Shown piece after piece: positions 1 to 5,331 of a stretch of 6,921 nucleotides of DNA. Origin of the DNA: an uncultured Georgenia sp. (lineage in GTDB: Bacteria; Actinomycetota; Actinomycetes; Actinomycetales; Actinomycetaceae); NCBI RefSeq assembly GCF_937958535.1, contig NZ_CALGNQ010000019.1:1-6921 (forward strand), given 5' to 3'. The notes under the pieces were generated by a model, which was not told where the DNA came from, ran no database searches, and was given only the letters and a program-made list of their open reading frames with translations. Within the stretch, counting starts at the first letter, position 1. The number at the start of each line of letters is the position of its first letter. Made by a program: the position numbers and the translations under genes.

Positions 1-1
1 C

Positions 2-508
2 GCCAGCGCCTTCACCTTCCAGTACTCACCGCGCCCGGGCACCCCGGCCGCCGACTTGCCCGACCAGGTGCCGGCCGACGTCGTCGCCGACCGCTACCAG
101 CGGCTGGTCGACCTCCAGGAGCGGATCAGCACCGAGGAGAACGAGAAGCAGGTCGGCCGCACCGTCGAGGTGCTCGTCGCCGACGGCGAGGGCCGCAAGG
201 ACGTCGCCACCTCCCGGATCAGCGGCCGCGCCGCCGACAACCGGCTGGTGCACGTCGCACTGCCCGAGGGGCTCGCCGAGGCGGCCCGCCCGCGCCCCGG
301 GGACATGGTGACGGCGACCGTGACGCACGGCGCCCCGCACCACCTCGTCGCCGACTCACCCGCGCTGGGCGGCACCTACCATCTGCGCCGCACCCGCGCC
401 GGTGACGCGTGGGAGCGCGCCCGCCGCGGCGACCACGACCACGGCGGCGGCGCCGCGGCCCCCGGCGGCGCGGTGAGCCTCGGCATGCCCAGCCTCCGCC
501 GCCCCTGA
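2..508 (+). CDS. miaB: tRNA-2-methylthio-N6-dimethylallyladenosine synthase MiaB, C-terminal part (5' end outside window)
   Basis: This is the last 168 residues of MiaB, the radical-SAM iron-sulfur enzyme that adds a methylthio group to i6A37 of tRNAs reading UNN codons. The reading frame is open from the window edge. It begins with FTFQYSPRPGTPAA (visible residues 4-17), the characteristic end of the radical-SAM domain in MiaB. A helical stretch with ERISTEENEKQVGR (about 40-53) leads into a TRAM RNA-binding domain at about 50-118, which includes SGRAADNRLVHV. The tail is Gly/Ala/His-rich (about 140-155) and ends in LGMPSLRRP; LGMP-type ends are common in actinobacterial MiaB. The N-terminal MTTase domain and the CxxxCxxC cluster motif lie outside the window and cannot be checked. 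Its product acts on the base made by the neighbouring miaA. An intergenic region with hairpins separates the two genes, so they need not share a transcript. The family call is firm. Confidence 0.95.
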   Translation, partial: ASAFTFQYSPRPGTPAADLPDQVPADVVADRYQRLVDLQERISTEENEKQVGRTVEVLVADGEGRKDVATSRISGRAADNRLVHVALPEGLAEAARPRPGDMVTATVTHGAPHHLVADSPALGGTYHLRRTRAGDAWERARRGDHDHGGGAAAPGGAVSLGMPSLRRP

Positions 509-525
509 CCGCCCGCCCCGCCGCC

Positions 526-552
526 TGAGAGCGCCCGCCGCGTCCGCTCTCA
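526..552 (+). terminator. Stem-loop just after miaB, possible weak terminator
   Basis: TGAGAGCG (526-533) and CGCTCTCA (545-552) form a perfect 8-bp stem with an 11-nt loop, starting 17 bp after the miaB stop codon. The first T run downstream is TTTT at 567-570, which is too far from the stem for a classical intrinsic terminator. It may help end miaB transcription or protect its 3' end. Many actinobacterial terminators lack a clear U tract, so the role is inferred from position and pairing only. Confidence 0.4.
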
Positions 553-556
553 CCGT

Positions 557-623
557 TGGCTCGCCCTTTTCGATCATTGCTCGCCCTTGTGCGCGTCCCG
601 AACTGAGCGGAAAGGGCGAGCCA
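557..623. repeat. Imperfect palindrome with three copies of GCTCGCCCTT, upstream of miaA
   Basis: The arms at 557-575 and 605-623 are inverted copies that match at 17 of 19 positions. Their outer 13 bp (557-569 against 611-623) are perfect. A second direct copy of the core GCTCGCCCTT lies between them at 579-588, exactly 20 bp downstream of the first core (559-568). The right-hand core (612-621) can therefore pair with either left copy, giving two mutually exclusive hairpins in RNA. There is no T run after the right arm. The element lies about 42-108 bp upstream of the miaA -10 box. It could be an array of protein-binding sites, a transcript structure, or a dispersed intergenic repeat. The pairing is seen directly; the role is unknown. 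Confidence 0.6.
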
Positions 624-664
624 CGTGGGGCGCGGGAGGCGGACGGGGCGGCGCGCTCCCGAAC

Positions 665-670
665 TAGGCT
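665..670 (+). promoter_or_regulatory. -10 box TAGGCT of a likely leaderless miaA promoter
   Basis: TAGGCT fits the actinobacterial TANNNT -10 consensus and ends exactly 6 nt before the GTG start at 677. Initiation at the usual distance would therefore begin the mRNA on the start codon. No Shine-Dalgarno sequence lies before this GTG, which fits leaderless translation. No convincing -35 hexamer is visible at 16-18 bp spacing. Confidence 0.5.
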
Positions 671-676
671 GGGCGC

Positions 677-1588
677 GTGCCCGCCCCCGTGATCGCCGTC
701 GTCGGCCCGACCGCGACGGGCAAGTCCGACCTCGCCCTCGACGTCGCCGAGCTGCTCGGCGGCCCGGAGGCGGTGGAGGCCGTCAACGCCGACGCGATGC
801 AGCTCTACCGGGGCATGGACGTCGGCACCGCCAAGCTTGCGCCGCACGAGCGCCGCGGTGTCGCGCACCACCAGCTCGACGTCCTCGACGTCACCGACGA
901 GGCGAGTGTGGCGGCCTACCAGCGGCACGCCCGCGCCGACATCGCGGCGGTCCATGCACGGGGTCGCCGCGCCGTGCTCGTCGGCGGCTCGGGCCTCTAC
1001 GTGCGGGCGGTGCTCGACGAGCTCGACTTCCCGGGCACCGACCCCGAGCTGCGCCGCCGCCTGGAGGCGCGCGCGGAGCGGGAGGGGACGGCCACGCTGC
1101 ACGCCGAGCTCGCCGCCCGTGACCCGGTCGCCGCCGCGCAGATCCTGCCGAGCAACACCCGTCGGGTGGTCCGCGCCCTGGAGGTCGTCGAGCTCACCGG
1201 CCGGCCGTTCTCGGCCACCCTGCCCAAGCACCGCTACCACCTGCCCGCCCTCCAGGTCGCCATCGACGTCCCCCGCGAGGAGCTCGACCGGCGCATCGCC
1301 GCCCGCGCCCGCGCCATGCTCGACGGCGGCCTGCTCGACGAGACCCGCGACCTCCTCGCCGCCGGGCTCGCCAAGGGACGCACCGCCTCCCGGGCGGTCG
1401 GCTACGCGCAGGCGATCGCCGTCCTCGAGGGGCGGATGGACCTCGACGACGCCCACGCGGCGATCACCACCGCCACCCGGCAGCTCGCCCGCCGCCAGGA
1501 GAAGTGGTTCCGCCGCGACCCGCGCGTGCACTGGTTGCCCCCCTCCCCGGCCCTACCCCAGCGGGTGGTCGACCTCCTCGCCGGCTGA
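677..1588 (+). CDS. miaA: tRNA dimethylallyltransferase MiaA
   Basis: MiaA transfers the dimethylallyl group from dimethylallyl diphosphate to N6 of A37 in tRNAs reading UNN codons, making the i6A that MiaB then methylthiolates. The protein has 303 residues, normal for the family. It opens with the P-loop GPTATGKS (10-17), followed by NADAMQLYRGMDVGTAK (37-53), the conserved tRNA/substrate-binding motif with its catalytic-region Asp and Gln. GGSGLYVRA (103-111) is another family signature. RVVRALEV lies near the middle and RQLARRQEKWFRRD near the C terminus, as expected. The GTG start at 677 is chosen because it sits just before the P-loop strand, as in homologues, and 6 nt after a -10 box. 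There is no visible ribosome binding site. dapF begins 41 bp after the stop with its own apparent -10 box. Confidence in function is very high; the start codon is likely. Confidence 0.97.
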   Translation: MPAPVIAVVGPTATGKSDLALDVAELLGGPEAVEAVNADAMQLYRGMDVGTAKLAPHERRGVAHHQLDVLDVTDEASVAAYQRHARADIAAVHARGRRAVLVGGSGLYVRAVLDELDFPGTDPELRRRLEARAEREGTATLHAELAARDPVAAAQILPSNTRRVVRALEVVELTGRPFSATLPKHRYHLPALQVAIDVPREELDRRIAARARAMLDGGLLDETRDLLAAGLAKGRTASRAVGYAQAIAVLEGRMDLDDAHAAITTATRQLARRQEKWFRRDPRVHWLPPSPALPQRVVDLLAG

Positions 1589-1617
1589 CGGGCGGTGGAC
1601 CACGCCCTGCCACCCCT

Positions 1618-1623
1618 TACCCT
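1618..1623 (+). promoter_or_regulatory. -10 box TACCCT of a likely leaderless dapF promoter
   Basis: TACCCT matches TANNNT and ends 6 nt before the ATG at 1630, the same geometry as at miaA. A weak -35 candidate, TGGACC at 1596-1601 (4 of 6 matches to TTGACA), lies 16 bp upstream of the box. CCTCC just before the ATG is pyrimidine-rich and cannot act as a Shine-Dalgarno sequence. Inferred from pattern only. Confidence 0.5.
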
Positions 1624-1629
1624 TCCTCC

Positions 1630-2529
1630 ATGGCCGACCTCACCGCGCTGCGCGGGGTGCCGCTGACCAAGGGGCACGCCACCGAGAACGACTTCGTCCT
1701 GCTCACCGACCCGGACGGGTCGCTCGCGCTGGACGCCGCCACGGTGGCCGCCGTCTGCGACCGCCGTACCGGGGTCGGGGCCGACGGACTGGTCCGGGCC
1801 GCGCGGACCAGCGGCCTGGAGGACCCGACCGTCCGCGAGGCGCAGCAGGCCGAGTGGTTCATGGACTACCGCAACACCGACGGCTCACCGGCCGAGATGT
1901 GCGGCAACGCCATCCGACTCCTCGTCGCCTACCTCGCCGACGAGGGGCTCCTCGCGGCGCCGGAGGGCGAGCCGGTCGCCGTCGCCACCCGCGGCGGGGT
2001 ACGCACCGTGTGGCGCAGCGGCACCGGCTGGACCGTCGACATGGGGCCCTGGCACCTGCCGGGCGGCGACGCCGCAGCCCGGCGCGCCTTCGACGTCGCG
2101 GTCCAGGCGGTCGGGCTCGAGGGCACCCGGGCCGGCCTGCGGGTCGACATGCCCAACCCGCACGTCGTCGTCGCCCTCCCCGACACCGACGAGCTCGACG
2201 GCGCGGACCTCGGCCCGCGGGTGGCGGTCGACCCGCCGCAGGAGACGAACGTCGAGCTCGTCGTGCCGCTCGGGGAGACCACGGTCGACGGCGAGCGCGT
2301 CGGGATGGTGCGGATGCGCGTGCAGGAGCGCGGGGTGGGGGAGACCCGTTCGTGCGGCACCGGTGCGTGCGCCGCGGCCGTCGCGCTGCGCACCTGGGGC
2401 GGGGCCGACGCCCCCCGGCTGTGGCGGGTGCTCGTCCCGGGCGGGGAGCTCGGGGTGCGGCTCACCGACGACGGCCGGGCTCTGCTCACCGGCCCGGCCA
2501 CGCTCGTCGCGCGGGTCACCTTGCGCTGA
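1630..2529 (+). CDS. dapF: Diaminopimelate epimerase DapF
   Basis: DapF interconverts LL- and meso-diaminopimelate without a cofactor. This is the penultimate step of lysine synthesis and supplies meso-DAP for peptidoglycan where the organism uses it. The protein has 299 residues, close to the usual 275-300. Both catalytic cysteines are visible in their signatures: C91 in EMCGNAIR (89-96) and C242 in SCGTGACAAA (241-250). The N-terminal GHATENDFVL (15-24) matches the family's G-x-x-N-D-F element, and DMPNPHVVV (173-181) and ETNVELV (205-211) are also typical. The two-domain pseudo-symmetric fold follows from the family. The ATG at 1630 is chosen over in-frame upstream codons, which fall within miaA, because homologues start this close to the first strand and a -10 box ends 6 nt upstream. 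Nothing is missing or broken. It lies downstream of miaA on the same strand and could also be read from miaA transcripts. Confidence 0.97.
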   Translation: MADLTALRGVPLTKGHATENDFVLLTDPDGSLALDAATVAAVCDRRTGVGADGLVRAARTSGLEDPTVREAQQAEWFMDYRNTDGSPAEMCGNAIRLLVAYLADEGLLAAPEGEPVAVATRGGVRTVWRSGTGWTVDMGPWHLPGGDAAARRAFDVAVQAVGLEGTRAGLRVDMPNPHVVVALPDTDELDGADLGPRVAVDPPQETNVELVVPLGETTVDGERVGMVRMRVQERGVGETRSCGTGACAAAVALRTWGGADAPRLWRVLVPGGELGVRLTDDGRALLTGPATLVARVTLR

Positions 2530-2560
2530 CCGGGCCGGCCGCCTCCTGCTCCGGACCGGC

Positions 2561-2579
2561 CTCGGCCGACGCAGCCGAG
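2561..2579 (+). other. Small perfect stem-loop between dapF and the lipoprotein gene
   Basis: CTCGGC (2561-2566) pairs with GCCGAG (2574-2579) around a 7-nt loop, 32 bp after the dapF stop and 4 bp before the TACACT box of the next gene. No T run follows. It might attenuate read-through from dapF or overlap the -35 region of the next promoter. In DNA this GC-rich a 6-bp stem can arise by chance. Confidence 0.25.
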
Positions 2580-2582
2580 CCG

Positions 2583-2588
2583 TACACT
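2583..2588 (+). promoter_or_regulatory. -10 box TACACT before the lipoprotein gene
   Basis: TACACT fits TANNNT and ends 8 nt before the ATG at 2597. Initiation at the usual distance would give a leader of about 0-3 nt. No purine-rich ribosome binding site precedes the ATG (the preceding bases are CTCGCCGACC). No good -35 hexamer is seen. Confidence 0.4.
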
Positions 2589-2596
2589 CGCCGACC

Positions 2597-3124
2597 ATGA
2601 GCCACGAGCGGCCGGGGACCCGGCGTCCGACCTTCCGTGCGTCGGCGGGCCTCGTGCTCGCCGGGCTTCTCCTGGGCGCCTGCGGCACCGTGTCGGCCCC
2701 GCCGGCTGAGCCCGGCGGGACACCCGCCCCCAGGGCGTCCGTCGCCTGCCCCGAGCCCGTCGGCGGCGACGTGCCGGCCGGCTGCGTGCCCTACGACCCC
2801 GAGTGGGCGATGGAGCAGAACGAGCGCTACCGCGACCGGATGCCGATGGACGCCCAGACCCGCGCCGCGAACGCGCCCGTGCTCCAAGACGCCGTCGCCG
2901 CCCTGGAGCAGCTCGGCGGACGGGTCACCCCGGAGGCGGTGGACCGAGCCCTCACGGACGTCGGGCTGAGCGGTGTGCGGACGCGGGACGCCGACGGCGG
3001 GGTCGCCTTCGGGGGAGGAGCCCCCGCGGGCGGCTGCGTCCACGGGGCGGTCGACGCGGCCGGCACGGTCACCGCCGAGCTGGGCGGGTACATCCTCGAC
3101 GGCGGGTGCCTGCCGGCTCACTGA
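2597..3124 (+). CDS. Small secreted lipoprotein of unknown function
   Basis: This 175-residue protein has a clear lipoprotein signal. A basic start (MSHERPGTRRPTFR) is followed by a hydrophobic core at about 16-28 and a lipobox LGAC with the acceptor cysteine at C29. It should therefore be anchored to the outer face of the membrane after signal peptidase II cleavage. A Pro/Ala/Gly-rich linker follows (about 32-48). The mature part has four further cysteines, C51, C63, C147 and C171, which could form two disulfides. Between them is a helical, charged segment (about 67-125, including PEWAMEQNERYRDRMPMD and a TPEAVDRALTDVGLSGVR stretch). The C-terminal part is Gly-rich (GGVAFGGGAPAGGC). I recognise no family. 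The ATG at 2597 is preferred over upstream in-frame codons because it gives a complete signal peptide, avoids dapF and follows a -10 box. Its stop lies 13 bp from the stop of the opposing methyltransferase gene. Confidence 0.85.
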   Translation: MSHERPGTRRPTFRASAGLVLAGLLLGACGTVSAPPAEPGGTPAPRASVACPEPVGGDVPAGCVPYDPEWAMEQNERYRDRMPMDAQTRAANAPVLQDAVAALEQLGGRVTPEAVDRALTDVGLSGVRTRDADGGVAFGGGAPAGGCVHGAVDAAGTVTAELGGYILDGGCLPAH

Positions 3125-3137
3125 CGCCCGGCGAACG

Positions 3138-3743
3138 CTAGTCCCGGCGCACCTCGAGCACCCGGAAGCCCTTGGAGGAGGCGATGCGTTCGGTGGGCAT
3201 CCCGAGCTCGGCCTCGATCCACCGGTGCAGCGAGTCCGCCCCGAGGTTCTTCCCGACCACGAGCAGCGCCCGCCCGCCCGGCACGAGGCGTCCGAGCCAC
3301 GTCTCCAGCAGGTCGTGCAGCACCTGCTTGCCGACCCGGATCGGCGGGTTGGACCACAGCTCGGTGATCCCGTCCTCGACCAGCCCGGCGGCGTCCTCGG
3401 GCGCGGCGACGGCGACGTTGCCCAGTCCCAGCGCGGCCGCGTTGCGGGCGGTGAGCTCCCGGGCGCGCTCGTTGACGTCGACGGCGACCACCCGGGCCGC
3501 CGGGGACTCGGCGGCCAGTGCCAGGGCGATCGGGCCCCAGCCGCACCCCAGGTCGACGAGCGTCCCCTCGGCGGGCGGGGGCGGCGCCGCGTCGAGCAGC
3601 ACCCGGGTGCCCGGGTCGAGCCGGTCACCGGAGAACACCCCGGGTGCCGTGTGCACGCGCACGCGGCAGCCCCGCAGGTCGACGTCGATGGTGCGGGTCT
3701 CCCCGGGGGAGGCGGGACGGGCGGAGAAGTAGTGCTCGCTCAC
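3138..3743 (-). CDS. Class I SAM-dependent methyltransferase, RsmC/YbxB type (methyltransferase small domain)
   Basis: This 201-residue protein reads MSEHYFSARPASPGETRT..., an opening typical of this group in actinobacteria. FSGDRLDPGTRVLL (37-50) comes before the Rossmann core. The SAM-binding motif I is VDLGCGWGPIALALA (63-77), the acidic end of strand 2 is VVAVDVNERA (85-94), and the catalytic motif is SNPPIRVGK (131-139), the NPP-type signature of N-directed (amino-group) methyltransferases such as RsmC and RlmG. It corresponds to the catalytic half of E. coli RsmC and resembles the short YbxB-like proteins. A role in making m2G in rRNA is plausible but the substrate is not shown. The GTG at 3743 is chosen because conservation begins there and a TAGGTT box lies 7 nt upstream; an extension to 3923 would overlap hflX and looks like a shadow. 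It is divergent from hflX and convergent with the lipoprotein gene. Confidence 0.9.
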   Translation of the reverse strand: MSEHYFSARPASPGETRTIDVDLRGCRVRVHTAPGVFSGDRLDPGTRVLLDAAPPPPAEGTLVDLGCGWGPIALALAAESPAARVVAVDVNERARELTARNAAALGLGNVAVAAPEDAAGLVEDGITELWSNPPIRVGKQVLHDLLETWLGRLVPGGRALLVVGKNLGADSLHRWIEAELGMPTERIASSKGFRVLEVRRD

Positions 3744-3750
3744 CCTGCGC

Positions 3751-3756
3751 AACCTA
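3751..3756 (-). promoter_or_regulatory. -10 box TAGGTT (minus strand) of a likely leaderless methyltransferase promoter
   Basis: Read on the minus strand, TAGGTT ends 7 nt before the GTG at 3743. It fits TANNNT and repeats the geometry seen at miaA and dapF. The AGG next to the GTG is too close to serve as a Shine-Dalgarno sequence. The box lies in the 70-bp divergent region shared with hflX, so the two promoters may overlap. Confidence 0.5.
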
Positions 3757-3800
3757 CTCCGCTCTGGGGATAACTGGTCGCCTGGCAGACCGTGACGTGG

Positions 3801-3834
3801 GACCCTGGAGACAGTGAACGACGACTGGGAGACC
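3801..3834 (+). promoter_or_regulatory. Tandem initiation signals of hflX (weak GACCCT box and two GGAGAC-N-NTG sites)
   Basis: GACCCT (3801-3806) ends 7 nt before the GTG at 3814 and resembles the TACCCT box of dapF except at the first base. The block GGAG-AC-A-GTG (GGAG at 3807-3810) is repeated exactly 21 nt later as GGAG-AC-C-ATG (GGAG at 3828-3831), in the same frame. Both GGAG motifs are only 3 nt from their start codon, closer than usual. Either or both starts may be used. Confidence 0.35.
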
Positions 3835-5331
3835 ATGGCAGAACACGACGACGTCACGTCGGCGGAGCACGAGCAGGACCCGGCACGCGACGTGGTGGCC
3901 CGCGTCCTCGCTCGCGCCGGCACCGCGCTGCAGCCGGAGGCCGAGGACGGCCACGAGCTCGACGGCGATCAGCTCGACCGCGAGGAGCGGTCGGCGCTGC
4001 GCAGGGTCGTCGGGCTGTCCACCGAGCTCGAGGACGTCAGCGAGGTCGAGTACCGGCAGCTGCGCCTCGAGCGTGTGGTGCTCATCGGTGTGTGGTCCGG
4101 GCCCGACCCGGAGCTGGCGGAGATCTCGCTGCGCGAGCTCGCCGCGCTCGCCGAGACCGCCGGGTCGGTGGTCCTCGACGCCGTCCTGCAGCGCCGCCCC
4201 ACCCCGGACCCGGCCACGTACTTCGGCTCGGGCAAGGCGGCCGAGCTGGCCGAGCTCGTCGCCGAGCTGGGCGCCGACACCGTCATCGCCGACACCGAGC
4301 TCAGCCCCTCCCAGCGCCGCGCGCTGGAGGACGTCGTCCAGGTCAAGGTCATCGACCGCACCGCCCTCATCCTCGACATCTTCGCCCAGCACGCGAAGTC
4401 GCGGGAGGGCAAGGCGCAGGTCGAGCTCGCCCAGCTGGAGTACCTGCTGCCGCGCCTGCGCGGCTGGGGTGAGTCGATGTCCCGGCAGGCCGGTGGCCGG
4501 GTCGCCGGCGGTGCCGGGATCGGGTCGCGGGGCCCGGGTGAGACGAAGATCGAGCTCGACCGGCGGCGCATCCGCACCCGGATGGCCCGGCTGCGGCGGC
4601 AGATCGCCGCCATGGCCCCGGCCCGCGAGACCAAGCGGGCCTCGCGGCAGCGCAACCGGGTCCCCGCCGTCGCGATCGCCGGCTACACCAACGCCGGCAA
4701 GTCCTCGCTGCTCAACCGGCTCACCGGGGCGGGCGTGCTGGTGGAGAACGCGCTCTTCGCCACCCTGGACCCCACCGTGCGCCGGGCCGAGACCCCCGAC
4801 GGGCGGGTCTACACCCTCGCCGACACCGTCGGCTTCGTCCGCAACCTGCCCCACGAGCTCGTCGAGGCGTTCCGCTCCACGCTGGAGGAGGTCGCCGAGG
4901 CCGACGTCATCCTCCACGTCGTCGACGCCTCCCACCCCGACCCCGAGGGCCAGGTGCGGGCGGTGCGCGAGGTGCTCGCCGACATCCCGGGCACCGAGGA
5001 GATCCCTGAGCTCGTCGTGCTCAACAAGGCGGACATCGCCGAGCCGGGCACGGTCGCGGCACTGCGCACGCGTTACCCCGGGGCGGTGGCGGTCTCCGCC
5101 CGCACGGGTGAGGGGGTCGCCGAGCTCCAGGAGCGCATCGCCGAGCTGCTCCCGCGGCCGTCGGTGCGCATCGACGTCCTCGTCCCGTACTCCCGCGGCG
5201 ACCTCGTCTCCCGCGCGCACGAGTCCGGTGAGGTGCTGGCCGAGGAGCACACCGCGGCCGGGACGCAGCTGACGGCGCTCGTCGACGAGACGCTCGCCGC
5301 CGAGCTCACCGCCGCCGCGCAGCCGGCGTGA
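3814..5331 (+). CDS. hflX: Ribosome-associated GTPase HflX
   Basis: HflX binds ribosomes and, as known for several bacteria, splits stalled or stressed 70S particles using GTP. The product has 505 residues, longer than the roughly 426 of E. coli because of an acidic, poorly conserved N-terminal extension (about 1-80). The HflX N-terminal domain follows (about 86-215, with YFGSGKAAEL at 136-145), then a basic helical linker with GGAGIGSRGPGETK (232-245). The G domain has all its motifs: G1 GYTNAGKS (290-297), G2 TLDPT (317-321), G3 DTVG (337-340), G4 NKAD (404-407) and G5 SAR (428-430). A short C-terminal domain ends at the stop. The GTG at 3814 is taken as the start, but the in-frame ATG at 3835 has an equally good upstream signal. 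The gene diverges from the methyltransferase gene, and its stop overlaps the helicase start in GTGA, implying co-transcription and coupled translation. Confidence 0.96.
   Translation: MNDDWETMAEHDDVTSAEHEQDPARDVVARVLARAGTALQPEAEDGHELDGDQLDREERSALRRVVGLSTELEDVSEVEYRQLRLERVVLIGVWSGPDPELAEISLRELAALAETAGSVVLDAVLQRRPTPDPATYFGSGKAAELAELVAELGADTVIADTELSPSQRRALEDVVQVKVIDRTALILDIFAQHAKSREGKAQVELAQLEYLLPRLRGWGESMSRQAGGRVAGGAGIGSRGPGETKIELDRRRIRTRMARLRRQIAAMAPARETKRASRQRNRVPAVAIAGYTNAGKSSLLNRLTGAGVLVENALFATLDPTVRRAETPDGRVYTLADTVGFVRNLPHELVEAFRSTLEEVAEADVILHVVDASHPDPEGQVRAVREVLADIPGTEEIPELVVLNKADIAEPGTVAALRTRYPGAVAVSARTGEGVAELQERIAELLPRPSVRIDVLVPYSRGDLVSRAHESGEVLAEEHTAAGTQLTALVDETLAAELTAAAQPA

Noticed and set aside
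434..475. Gly/Ala/His-rich tail of MiaB as a separate small gene or metal-binding peptide
   Set aside because: It is in frame with MiaB and followed by the LGMP-type end seen in actinobacterial MiaB proteins, so it is a low-complexity linker within the same protein.
837..2600. 587-codon plus-strand open frame spanning miaA and dapF in another phase
   Set aside because: The product is low-complexity Arg/Pro/Ser/Thr/Ala with no motifs, and it covers two well-supported genes in their correct frames. It is a composition artefact.
3769..3774. GATAAC as a canonical -10 box for hflX
   Set aside because: It matches ATAA in the middle, but no -35 hexamer lies at a suitable distance and it would leave an unremarkable leader. 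It remains possible but too weak to annotate.
3767..3777. TTATCCCCA on the minus strand, resembling a DnaA box
   Set aside because: It is a single site with one mismatch to TTATCCACA, with no cluster, no AT-rich region and no origin genes nearby. Chance is the simpler explanation.
3744..3923. N-terminal extension of the methyltransferase up to 3923
   Set aside because: The added 60 residues are Arg/Ser/Thr-rich with no family similarity, run through the divergent promoter region and overlap the hflX coding start. Conserved sequence begins at the GTG at 3743.
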